From Candidatus Thiodiazotropha sp. (ex Epidulcina cf. delphinae) (GTDB taxonomy: Bacteria; Pseudomonadota; Gammaproteobacteria; Chromatiales; Chromatiaceae), in NCBI GenBank assembly GCA_025656505.1, contig JAHXHR010000029.1, positions 1 through 33,220 of the forward strand: a DNA stretch of 33,220 bases, in the 5' to 3' direction. The notes under the pieces were generated by a model. It was given only the letters and a program-made list of their open reading frames with translations. It had not been told where the DNA came from and did not search any database. Shown in pieces: positions 15,764 through 22,597 of the stretch (its first letter is position 1; each line of letters opens with the position of its first letter). The translations under genes were made by a program, and so were the position numbers.

Positions 15764-16239
15764 TGCAGTGGAAAAGCCAGGTTGATGTGGAAATCCTCAA
15801 TCATGGGCAGGTCGATGATCTCCAACCCGGTGTGTGATTCAATCTCCCTGAGCAGGTGATTCAGCAGCTCCCGATCCACCGCCGTGGCGACGAACCAGAG
15901 GTTCAGTTCATGCTCGCGCTGATAGTTGTGGTTGACCTCGGCGAAGCCGCTTACCCACTCAGCCACCGACTCCAATCGCTCCGTCGGCACCGCCATCGCA
16001 GCCAGGGTGCTGACGCCGACCCGGTTGGGACGAAATACCGGCCCCACCCGGCTGATCAATCCATGGTTTTGAAGCCGTTGCAGGGTATCCATCACCGCCT
16101 CCTCACTGCTGCCCAGTTGCTCGGCAATGGTGCGGAACGGACGCGATGTCAGCGGAAAGCCGTGCTGAAAATCATTCAGTAACCGCCGCTCCAGGTCGTT
16201 CAACGGCCGTTTGATGATCGGCGCCTTTTGTGCGGTCAT
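15754..16239 (-). CDS. nirD: NirD-type siroheme decarboxylase subunit
   Basis: The product is 161 residues, AsnC/Lrp-like, with SRPFRTIAEQLGS in the winged-helix part, then SRVGPVFRPNRVG and NHNYQREHELNLWFV, which place it in the NirD/NirG branch. It is the partner of the NirL-type gene that follows with an overlap. It starts one base after the nirF stop, so translation is probably coupled. The D rather than G label comes from its position directly after nirF. Confidence 0.85.
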   Translation of the reverse strand: MTAQKAPIIKRPLNDLERRLLNDFQHGFPLTSRPFRTIAEQLGSSEEAVMDTLQRLQNHGLISRVGPVFRPNRVGVSTLAAMAVPTERLESVAEWVSGFAEVNHNYQREHELNLWFVATAVDRELLNHLLREIESHTGLEIIDLPMIEDFHINLAFPLQWS

Positions 16240-16240
16240 T

Positions 16241-17410
16241 TCAGAGTCCTATGCGATGCGCCCGGGAAGTCAGAAAGATCCCGGAGGGTTTCATGGCCGG
16301 CCATTCGGCCACCCGCTCGAAGCTGTCAGTGTCGTAGACCTGCAGGCGGTCGATGTCACGCACCGAGACCCACACCTCTTCACCCCTGGGTTCGAACTCC
16401 ATGTGCAATACTCCTTTGCCCGGCTGCAACGTCTTTATCAGTTTCCGGCTCTGGGTATCGATGACCTGAATCGTGTCGTTATCGGGAAAGGCGAAGTTGA
16501 CCCAAACCTGGCGCCCGTCGGGACGTGACATGACAAAAACCGGTTGACCGTGCATATCCAACCGGCCCACCTCACGCCAAGTCTCGGTATCGACCACCAG
16601 TACCTGATGCCTTCCCACGGCGGGGATGAACAGCTGCCTGCCGGCGACCGCCCAGCCCTCCAGGTGAGGCATCTTGTAGACCGGCAACTTCTGCTGGCCC
16701 TTGCCGTAGTCCCCGAGGATACGTCTGGGTCCCTTATCCAGGTTCCATAAATCGAGGAGGGCCAAACCATCCTCGCCATAGAGACCGGCAATATAGTAAC
16801 GGCCATCCGGTGTGATCAGGGCGTCGTAGGGCTGCATACCCACCCCCTTATACTTGTGGATCACCGGTTTGGCGGGATCGTTCATCTCCGCCACCCAGAT
16901 CTCACCCGCATCCCACAGACTGAAGACGAAACGGTTGCCGGGAGCATCCACCAGGCCGACCACTTTCGACGGCTTGCCACCACCGTATTCGGCAGGGATT
17001 TCGGCGACCGGGGCCAGTGTTGCGGCGTTGAAAATACGTACCCCGCCCGGTTGGTAGTTGGATACCGCCACCAGCGTGCCGTCCTGGGAGATGGCGCCGC
17101 CGATGCTGTTGCCGGACTGGATGGTGCGGGCAACGACCTTGCGTTGCAGAATATCCACCTTGGTCAGACCACCGTCACGCCCGAACAGATAGGCGAATCG
17201 CTCATCGCGGGAGAAGACGGCGGAGGCGTGGGAGAGGTCGCCCAATCCTTCGATGCGTCCCAGCAAGGTGTTGCCGCTGCTCTCGATCACTTGCAGACTG
17301 CCGTTGGCCCGCTCCACCACGATGCCGAGATCGCCGGTACCCCTGTTTTCGTCGGCCGATAAGGGTGCGTAACAGGCCATGAGGAGGAAACCGAGGAACA
17401 GCGACTTCAT
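16241..17410 (-). CDS. nirF: NirF, heme d1 biosynthesis beta-propeller lipoprotein
   Basis: The product is 389 residues from the ATG at 17410, chosen because it gives a proper signal sequence and a 4-bp ATGA overlap with the nirC stop. The N-terminus ends in a lipobox-like LMAC (C13), so the mature protein is probably a periplasmic membrane-anchored lipoprotein, as reported for Pseudomonas NirF. The remainder is a NirS-d1-like propeller without a cytochrome c domain. NirF acts in a late step of heme d1 synthesis after NirJ. Gene order nirC-nirF-nirD is the standard one. Confidence 0.94.
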   Translation of the reverse strand: MKSLFLGFLLMACYAPLSADENRGTGDLGIVVERANGSLQVIESSGNTLLGRIEGLGDLSHASAVFSRDERFAYLFGRDGGLTKVDILQRKVVARTIQSGNSIGGAISQDGTLVAVSNYQPGGVRIFNAATLAPVAEIPAEYGGGKPSKVVGLVDAPGNRFVFSLWDAGEIWVAEMNDPAKPVIHKYKGVGMQPYDALITPDGRYYIAGLYGEDGLALLDLWNLDKGPRRILGDYGKGQQKLPVYKMPHLEGWAVAGRQLFIPAVGRHQVLVVDTETWREVGRLDMHGQPVFVMSRPDGRQVWVNFAFPDNDTIQVIDTQSRKLIKTLQPGKGVLHMEFEPRGEEVWVSVRDIDRLQVYDTDSFERVAEWPAMKPSGIFLTSRAHRIGL

Positions 17411-17724
17411 CGGACACCCTCTTTGATCCGCTCCGCCAGCCAAGTCGCTTCCAGGTCGCTGAGAAAAGGTCGCCAGGGCGGCATCGGGGTGCCCGCGCGG
17501 CCGTAGAGAATGGTCGCGGCAAGAAAATCGACGGGCTTGCCCATCAAGGCGTCGGGTGTCAGCGCCGGTCCCAGGCCGCCTTTCAGTGAGAGTCCGTGAC
17601 AGGAGCCGCAGTCGTGCTTGAGCAGATTAAAGAGTTCGGCCCGGCGCGGCGCGGCGATCTCCGCAGCCCAGCCGCTTTGCGTCAACAGGGCAAGACTAAC
17701 GGCGATCAGCACAGGGGATTTCAT
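17407..17724 (-). CDS. nirC: NirC, periplasmic c-type cytochrome of the nir operon
   Basis: The product is 105 residues with a signal peptide (ending GWAA, near residue 21), one heme motif CGSCHG (C39, C42, H43) and the likely axial Met in TPMPPW (M81). NirC is a small class I cytochrome that can donate electrons to NirS or act in heme d1 maturation. The ATG at 17724 lies inside the end of nirE (29-bp overlap), and the stop overlaps the nirF start as ATGA, so the three genes are translationally coupled. Confidence 0.92.
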   Translation of the reverse strand: MKSPVLIAVSLALLTQSGWAAEIAAPRRAELFNLLKHDCGSCHGLSLKGGLGPALTPDALMGKPVDFLAATILYGRAGTPMPPWRPFLSDLEATWLAERIKEGVR

Positions 17725-18484
17725 CGCAGGCCTCCTCAGGCTCGAACCAGGCGAGTCGGTCGGCCAGGGCCACCGTCTCGCCCACGATGATCATCACCGG
17801 CGAACGGAGCGCGGCCGCCTCCACCCGCTGATCCAGCGATGAGAGCCTGGCCCGCACCATACGCTGGCGTGGCGTGGTGCCCTCCTGAATAACCGCAGCC
17901 GGCGTCTCCGGCGAACGGCCGGCATCGATCAACTGCCGCACGATGCAGCCCAGATTGGACAGTCCCATATAGACCACCAGGGTAATCGTGGGGTCAGCGA
18001 GTTTTTCCCAATCAAGCTCCAGCGCCTCGCCTTCACGAAAATGGCCGGTAACCAGCCGGACTCCCCGGCTCATGGAACGATGGGTCAGCGGAATCCCCGC
18101 ATAGGCGCTGACCGCTGAAGCGGCAGTGATGCCGGGAACGACTTCGAAGTGGATGGCATGCCGCCGCAGATGGAGCGCCTCTTCGCTACCGCGCCCGAAG
18201 ACAAAGGGATCTCCGCCTTTGAGGCGTACAATCGTGCGCGCCTTCTTTGCCAGGCTGGTCAGCAGCGAATTGATCTCATGCTGCGGCACGCAGTGCATGC
18301 CGGGCGCCTTGCCCACGGCAATTCGGGAAACGCCGGGAGGCACCATGGCCATGATCTCCGCCGAGACCAAGCGATCATAGACCACTACATCGGCGGACTG
18401 CATCAGCCTCAGCGCCTTAACGGTCAGTAGATCGGGATCTCCGGGTCCCGAGCCCACCAGATAGACAACCCCTTTCGTTTTCAT
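17696..18484 (-). CDS. nirE: NirE, uroporphyrinogen-III C-methyltransferase
   Basis: The product is 262 residues from the ATG at 18484; an in-frame start about 30 codons upstream adds an unconserved leader. It is an SAM-dependent methyltransferase converting uroporphyrinogen III to precorrin-2, the first committed step towards siroheme and heme d1. Family motifs are present in order: the glycine-rich VGSGPGDPDLLT at the N-terminus, VYDRLV, RLKGGDPFVFGRG and VVPGITAASA. It is the first gene of the minus-strand heme d1 operon and carries an FNR/Dnr-type promoter box. Assignment as NirE rather than CobA or the CysG C-domain is based on operon position. Confidence 0.92.
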   Translation of the reverse strand: MKTKGVVYLVGSGPGDPDLLTVKALRLMQSADVVVYDRLVSAEIMAMVPPGVSRIAVGKAPGMHCVPQHEINSLLTSLAKKARTIVRLKGGDPFVFGRGSEEALHLRRHAIHFEVVPGITAASAVSAYAGIPLTHRSMSRGVRLVTGHFREGEALELDWEKLADPTITLVVYMGLSNLGCIVRQLIDAGRSPETPAAVIQEGTTPRQRMVRARLSSLDQRVEAAALRSPVMIIVGETVALADRLAWFEPEEACDEIPCADRR

Positions 18485-18648
18485 AGCTGTGGTCCGCCAT
18501 TGGGTGGGACGAAACACGCCGGCCGGCCGAAAGATGGCAGGCCCGGCTCCGAACCCCTGATAGAAAGCAAATATCAAATAGCCCGAAATTCCATCTCGAC
18601 TGTTGTTCCATTCTAAAAGCTACTGTAATTTGCTCCGCTTCGCTATCC

Positions 18649-18662
18649 TTGACTAAGGTCAA
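18649..18662 (-). promoter_or_regulatory. Dnr/FNR-type box of the nirE operon promoter
   Basis: TTGACTAAGGTCAA is a perfect TTGAC-N4-GTCAA palindrome. On the minus strand a -10-like TACAGT (18622-18627) is centred 31 bp from the box centre, which is class II spacing. The predicted start is near 18614, leaving a leader of about 130 nt before nirE. Confidence 0.8.
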
Positions 18663-18750
18663 AGTCAAACAACGGCACGGGAATTACAGCGGGCTCTTCC
18701 CCTGATCGAGCCGGTGGAAAAAAGCAAAGAACAACCTTCTCCCTCATGAA

Positions 18751-18764
18751 TTGTTATAGATCAA
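18751..18764 (+). promoter_or_regulatory. degenerate FNR/Dnr-type box upstream of the pentapeptide gene
   Basis: TTGTTATAGATCAA matches TTGAT-N4-ATCAA at nine of ten half-site positions. A -10-like TAACAT (18786-18791) is centred exactly 31 bp downstream, giving class II geometry and a leader of about 93 nt. This makes the pentapeptide gene a candidate member of the denitrification regulon. Confidence 0.55.
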
Positions 18765-18891
18765 CGAAACTGACTGAATTTCTTGTAACATGGAATTCCA
18801 GCCTATCATCAACAATACTTGATGCAGACCACAACTATCGCGGCCCTGCAGTAGATACGCGATATCTGATTTTACAACAGGGAGCGAAGAG

Positions 18892-19419
18892 ATGAGTAAA
18901 TCAAAATACACGAGTATTTTCCTGGGCGCCGCCTTCACTTTGAGCAGCGGGTTTTTCATACAGGCTATGGCCTGGACCGATCACATCACCGAAGGCGCTT
19001 ATGTGAATACCGTCTGTAAACTACAGCCCGAAGCACAGTGTTCATGGGCGATCCTGATCGATATGAAGGCGCCTGGTGTTGACATGCACGAATCCTCACT
19101 GGCCTCCGCCCGACTCGACAGATCGAATTTTGCACGGGCTAACTTCTCCCGCTCGATCTTTCAACTGGCCAATCTCAAAGATACCAACCTGATGCTGAGC
19201 AATCTGGAGTACGCCCATATGCATGGCGTCAATCTTCAGAACGCCAACCTGATGCTGGCTAATCTGACCGGCGCCAGTCTGTTTGACGCCGATCTCAGCG
19301 GCGCGAATCTGCGTGGCGCCAATCTGTTGGGGGCCATTCTGATAAAGGCCAAGCTCGACAACGCCACCTGGACCGATGGTCGGGTCTGCGCAAAGGGCTC
19401 CATCGGGGAGTGCAGATAG
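18892..19419 (+). CDS. secreted pentapeptide-repeat protein
   Basis: The product is 175 residues. A signal peptide ends near AMA-WTD (residue 27), so the protein is exported. Residues about 68-155 are pentapeptide repeats of the A(N/D)LxX type (SNFARANFSR, ANLMLSNLEY, GANLRGANLL), which fold as a right-handed quadrilateral beta-helix. Four cysteines flank the helix (C42, C50 before it and C166, C174 after it) and could form capping disulfides in the periplasm. The function is unknown. It is divergent from the nirE operon and has its own apparent FNR/Dnr-type promoter, which suggests a role under denitrifying conditions. GGGAG lies upstream of the ATG. Confidence 0.88.
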   Translation: MSKSKYTSIFLGAAFTLSSGFFIQAMAWTDHITEGAYVNTVCKLQPEAQCSWAILIDMKAPGVDMHESSLASARLDRSNFARANFSRSIFQLANLKDTNLMLSNLEYAHMHGVNLQNANLMLANLTGASLFDADLSGANLRGANLLGAILIKAKLDNATWTDGRVCAKGSIGECR

Positions 19420-19523
19420 GCTGCATCCACGAGAGAATCGCCCATGTCTAAGCTTGGTTGTAAGGTATGTCACTGCCGGCTTTGGCTTCCTGGGCACAGA
19501 GACAGACGTACAGGCGGGAGGTT

Positions 19524-19841
19524 ATGAAACCGAGAACCATTCGTTATTCGTCATGTTTGGCATGGCTCCTGTTGATCACGATTTTCTTTGCCGAACCCCT
19601 CCTGGCCAATAAGTTTGAAACCATCGGCGGGGGCGTTCAGGGTTCGACAAAGATCAAGATCGAATATCTGCAGATCATTGCCTATGTGGCCGGGGGCATC
19701 TTCCTTATTTCCGGCATCCTTGCAATCGTGCTGCACGACAAAAATGCCCTGACCTTGAATTACACGATGTGGAAGTCCTCATCCGCGATGTTCTTTATTC
19801 TCAGCGTCGGGGCCTTCGCCATAGCCGTTTTCATGAACTAA
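19524..19841 (+). CDS. small exported protein with two transmembrane helices, function unknown
   Basis: The product is 105 residues from the ATG at 19524, chosen because of the strong GGGAGG just upstream; an ATG at 19467 lacks this. A signal-like segment ends near LLA-NKF (residue 29). A short soluble stretch follows (FETIGGGVQG), then two hydrophobic helices (about 46-68 and 85-105), the second ending at the C-terminus. Size and plan recall VirB2/TrbC-type pilin-like proteins, but no secretion genes are nearby and I do not claim that identity. It follows the pentapeptide gene by about 100 bp on the same strand. Confidence 0.65.
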   Translation: MKPRTIRYSSCLAWLLLITIFFAEPLLANKFETIGGGVQGSTKIKIEYLQIIAYVAGGIFLISGILAIVLHDKNALTLNYTMWKSSSAMFFILSVGAFAIAVFMN

Positions 19842-20036
19842 CCACTGATCGAGTGGATAGAAAAAAGGCATAACGCATTTGTAGTCAGCCTCATCTTTCC
19901 AGTGGTTAACCGTTTTTCCATGCGCCTTTTCCCGACAGGACACGCACATGCGCCATGAATAATCACGAGTTTCCCATGCGAAAACAGCAAACATTATCAA
20001 AGCACTTTCATTATCATCTGTTCAGGAGGCAGTGAT

Positions 20037-20918
20037 ATGAAACAGACAACAAGGCAAAATTACCGACACCGAATAACCAAAGTTATTGATTATATTCACA
20101 ATAATATTGGCGGTGATTTGAGTGTCAATGTATTGGCCGATATTGCGGTCATGTCCCCCTATCATTTCCATCGCATCTATCGTGAACTTGCCCGGGAGAC
20201 GCTGAATGCCACGATTAGACGTTTGCGCCTCCAACGCGCGGCGGTTGAGTTGATTCGCTCGACGCAGCCGATTTCCCGCATTGCAAAGAGCGTTTCCTAT
20301 GGTAGTCAGGAAGCCTTTAGCCGGGCGTTTACCCAACAGTTCGGTGAAACGCCGAGTGAGTACCGGGAAGCCGGAAAGGCGCAGGAAAACCTTGATACCG
20401 AGCCTTTTATTGCAATGTTACCCAATGAAACACAGGTGTATAAAGAAATGTATCAAGTAGACATCATCGATTCACAACCCATCCAGTTGTTTGGCTACAA
20501 GCATCAAGGCGACTATATGGAAATAGGTGCAACCTTTGAAAAGCTGTTTATCTATGGCGCGAGCAATAATTTGTTAAATGAAAATACCCGCTCTATCGGT
20601 TTGTATTACGATGACCCCAAGACAATGGCGAAAGACGAACTGCGCTCGATGGCTTGTATTACAACCGCTGTGGATACGCAGATGCCCGGTGATGACACAC
20701 CGGAAGAGACACGGATTCCGGCAGGAAAATGCGCAACGCTATTATTTAAAGGCTCATACGCCGAACTGGAAAAACCTTATGACTGGCTTTTCGGACACTG
20801 GCTGCCCCAGAGCGGTTATGAGGCTGCAGATTTCCCGGCATTTGAGGAATATTTAAACGATCCAAAGGAAACGCCCCCCAGTGAATTGCTCACACGCATT
20901 CATTGTTTACTGGTATAA
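20037..20918 (+). CDS. AraC-family regulator with a GyrI-like effector domain
   Basis: The product is 293 residues. Residues about 10-115 contain the two AraC helix-turn-helix motifs (VNVLADIAVMSPYHFHRIYR and PISRIAKSVSYGSQEAFSRAF). Residues about 140-290 form a GyrI-like/SOUL-type ligand-binding domain, as in Rob-like regulators that sense small hydrophobic compounds. The start has AGGAGG upstream. The gene looks AT-richer than its neighbours and lies beside a truncated repeat element, so it may have been acquired. Its targets are not evident; the preceding 195 bp hold no recognisable operator. Confidence 0.9.
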   Translation: MKQTTRQNYRHRITKVIDYIHNNIGGDLSVNVLADIAVMSPYHFHRIYRELARETLNATIRRLRLQRAAVELIRSTQPISRIAKSVSYGSQEAFSRAFTQQFGETPSEYREAGKAQENLDTEPFIAMLPNETQVYKEMYQVDIIDSQPIQLFGYKHQGDYMEIGATFEKLFIYGASNNLLNENTRSIGLYYDDPKTMAKDELRSMACITTAVDTQMPGDDTPEETRIPAGKCATLLFKGSYAELEKPYDWLFGHWLPQSGYEAADFPAFEEYLNDPKETPPSELLTRIHCLLV

Positions 20919-20947
20919 ATAGCGACCCTTCAGCATGTTTATTGGAT

Positions 20948-21105
20948 TGGCTGCGTTGCAACGCCTTGGAACAGCATGATGATTCCGCGTCGTTGCGCGC
21001 CGTGCAGGGATGCACCAGTGTCACAAGCACAGGGATGTGCAGGAGCGACCCTTGCCCTGCACCCCGCAAGCGCACACTTCACCCCGTCCAACTGCGGTTT
21101 TTAGG
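20948..21105 (+). mobile_element. MITE-like repeat, copy 2 (truncated)
   Basis: The segment from TGGCTGCGTTGCAACGCC to the right terminal repeat CAACTGCGGTTTTTAGG (21089-21105) matches the core and right end of the complete copies. The left arm and left terminal repeat are missing. It retains the GTGCAGG/CCTGCAC stem that copy 3 lacks. It starts about 30 bp after the AraC-type gene stop. Confidence 0.75.
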
Positions 21106-21140
21106 ATGATCCGCCCCACCTTGTGAATGAGTAAAAGCCA

Positions 21141-21166
21141 TTGCACTTTCGCAAATCGATTCGCAA
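21141..21166 (+). promoter_or_regulatory. candidate upstream activator sites for the STAS operon
   Basis: TTGCACTTTCGCAA (21141-21154) is an inverted TTGC/GCAA pair, and TTCGCAA is repeated at 21148-21154 and 21160-21166. The cluster lies about 95-120 bp upstream of the -24 GG of the sigma-54-type promoter, a normal distance for enhancer binding. It resembles LuxO-type TTGCA-N3-TGCAA sites only loosely. Confidence 0.4.
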
Positions 21167-21259
21167 TCTGCAGCCTTTTCCGGCGCGACTGATCCATCGG
21201 CTTGCCGGATCAGCCAATAACTCATTGATTTAATTATTATTAATCCTGTTACTGACAAT

Positions 21260-21275
21260 TGGCATAGGCCCTGCA
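21260..21275 (+). promoter_or_regulatory. sigma-54-type promoter of the STAS/PhnD/kinase operon
   Basis: TGGCATAGGCCCTGCA has the invariant GG (21261-21262) and GC (21273-21274) separated by exactly 10 bp, and differs from TGGCAC-N5-TTGCA at two positions. Transcription would start near 21286, 27 bp before the STAS ATG. A sigma-54 activator is encoded in the same cluster. Confidence 0.7.
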
Positions 21276-21312
21276 ATATCTCCATCAATCTTGTAACCGA
21301 CTGGAGACCGAC

Positions 21313-21633
21313 ATGGATTTTGAATGCGTTGAGACGCCCAAGGGCAAGCTGATTATTAAATTAAACGGTGAGATGAACGTTGTCGGCTGTGCTCGGATAC
21401 ATGCTTCATTGGAGCAAATCATTGACACGACGCACAACAACCATCTGCTCTTCGACTTAAGCCAAGTCAGCTTTATCGATTCCACCGGAATCGGCGTAAT
21501 CGTCTTTCTTTACAAACGACTGAGGGCCGAAGGCCGGATGTTGGAAATGATTAATGTGCAGCGCCAGCCAATGGAGATGATGGAGTTGCTGCGCATCGGC
21601 AGTGTCATCCCTGTCAGAACGGAATTGCGATAG
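21313..21633 (+). CDS. STAS-domain protein (anti-sigma-factor-antagonist fold, SypA-like)
   Basis: The product is 106 residues, a single STAS domain with the conserved phosphorylatable serine in FIDSTGIGV (S57). Such proteins switch a partner by cycling between phosphorylated and unphosphorylated states. In Vibrio fischeri the comparable protein SypA controls biofilm formation and is regulated by SypE at the equivalent serine. No SypE- or RsbW-like kinase is present in the window, so the partner is missing or elsewhere. GGAGA precedes the ATG, and a sigma-54-type promoter lies just upstream. It is the first gene before the PhnD-like gene, with a hairpin between them. Confidence 0.9.
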   Translation: MDFECVETPKGKLIIKLNGEMNVVGCARIHASLEQIIDTTHNNHLLFDLSQVSFIDSTGIGVIVFLYKRLRAEGRMLEMINVQRQPMEMMELLRIGSVIPVRTELR

Positions 21634-21650
21634 TCAGTTTATCGACTACT

Positions 21651-21686
21651 ATTAACCCGGCAACCTACATATGTCGCCGGGTTAAT
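21651..21686 (+). terminator. strong hairpin between the STAS and PhnD-like genes
   Basis: ATTAACCCGGC (21651-21661) and GCCGGGTTAAT (21676-21686) form an 11-bp perfect stem around a 14-nt loop. There is no T-run, so partial termination or differential RNA stability between the STAS gene and the downstream genes is more likely than full termination. Confidence 0.45.
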
Positions 21687-21722
21687 ATAAGCAGATCAGG
21701 ATTTGAGGTGCGAGACAGCAAT

Positions 21723-22565
21723 ATGAAAAACATCCTTGCCCCGGTAATGATACCGATCATCCTCGCCGGCAGCCCTCTCTCTGCTGATGTAACACTCAAT
21801 TTCGGCGTCTATACATCTGACAAACCCACCGCCATGGTGAAAATGTTCCGGCCGCTGCTCAACGTCCTGGAAACCAGACTTACAGCGAAACTGGGCGAAT
21901 CCACCCGCATCACGCTGCAGGTAGCCAACACCTATGATCGCGGTATCGACGATCTCATTACCGGAGAAGTCGATTTTGCACGGATGGGGCCGGCCTCCTA
22001 CATCATCGCTAAAGGCCTCAACCCCGATCTCCTGCTCCTCGCCATGGAGAGCAACAAGGACAGCAAGACCTTTTACGGTATCATCTGCGTGCAGGAGCAA
22101 AGCCCGATCCAGGACCTCGGCCAACTCAAAGGACGAACATTTGCGTTTGGCAACGAAAATTCGACCATTGGCCGCTATCTTTCACAATATCTGCTGGTAA
22201 AACAGGGTGTGCATGCCGGCGATCTGTCCGGATACCAATATCTTGAGCGGCACGACAGGGTCGGTGCAGCGGTAGCCGCCGGCCAGTTTGATGCCGGCGC
22301 ACTCAAGGAGAGTACATTTAAAAAGCTGAAGTCAAAAGGGATGAAGATTCGTGAACTGGCCCGCTTTCCCAATGTCACCAAGCCGTGGATCGCCGCCAGC
22401 GACATGCGTGCGGAGATGGTCGCTGCGCTCAGAGAGTCCCTGCTCGACCTCAAAGACCCCGCAGCGCTGAAATCGCTAAAGAAGGACGGATTCCTTCCCG
22501 CCGAGGATAGCGACTACGTCTCTATCCGGGAGTCGATGCGGAACAACGGTGACTTTTTCCGCTAA
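21723..22565 (+). CDS. PhnD-like periplasmic substrate-binding protein
   Basis: The product is 280 residues with a signal peptide (ending SPLSA-DV) and the PhnD/phosphonate-binding-protein fold. The signature DFARMGPASYIIAKG corresponds to the D-x-G-P-A-Y region of the family, and a second lobe follows (GRTFAFGNENSTIGRY, VAAGQFDAGAL). No transporter permease or ATPase is present. The next gene, about 30 bp downstream, is a membrane histidine kinase, so the protein probably presents a ligand to that sensor, as TorT does for TorS. The ligand is unknown and need not be a phosphonate. A GTG at 21708 is an alternative start with AGGA at good spacing. Confidence 0.85.
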   Translation: MKNILAPVMIPIILAGSPLSADVTLNFGVYTSDKPTAMVKMFRPLLNVLETRLTAKLGESTRITLQVANTYDRGIDDLITGEVDFARMGPASYIIAKGLNPDLLLLAMESNKDSKTFYGIICVQEQSPIQDLGQLKGRTFAFGNENSTIGRYLSQYLLVKQGVHAGDLSGYQYLERHDRVGAAVAAGQFDAGALKESTFKKLKSKGMKIRELARFPNVTKPWIAASDMRAEMVAALRESLLDLKDPAALKSLKKDGFLPAEDSDYVSIRESMRNNGDFFR

Positions 22566-22597
22566 GCGATCATCGACAGGCCGGTGTAACAGCCCTG

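Noticed and set aside
19841-19855. CCACT-GATCG-AGTGG hairpin after the small membrane protein gene as an intrinsic terminator.
   Set aside because: The stem is only 5 bp and is followed by an A-run, not a T-run, on the coding strand.
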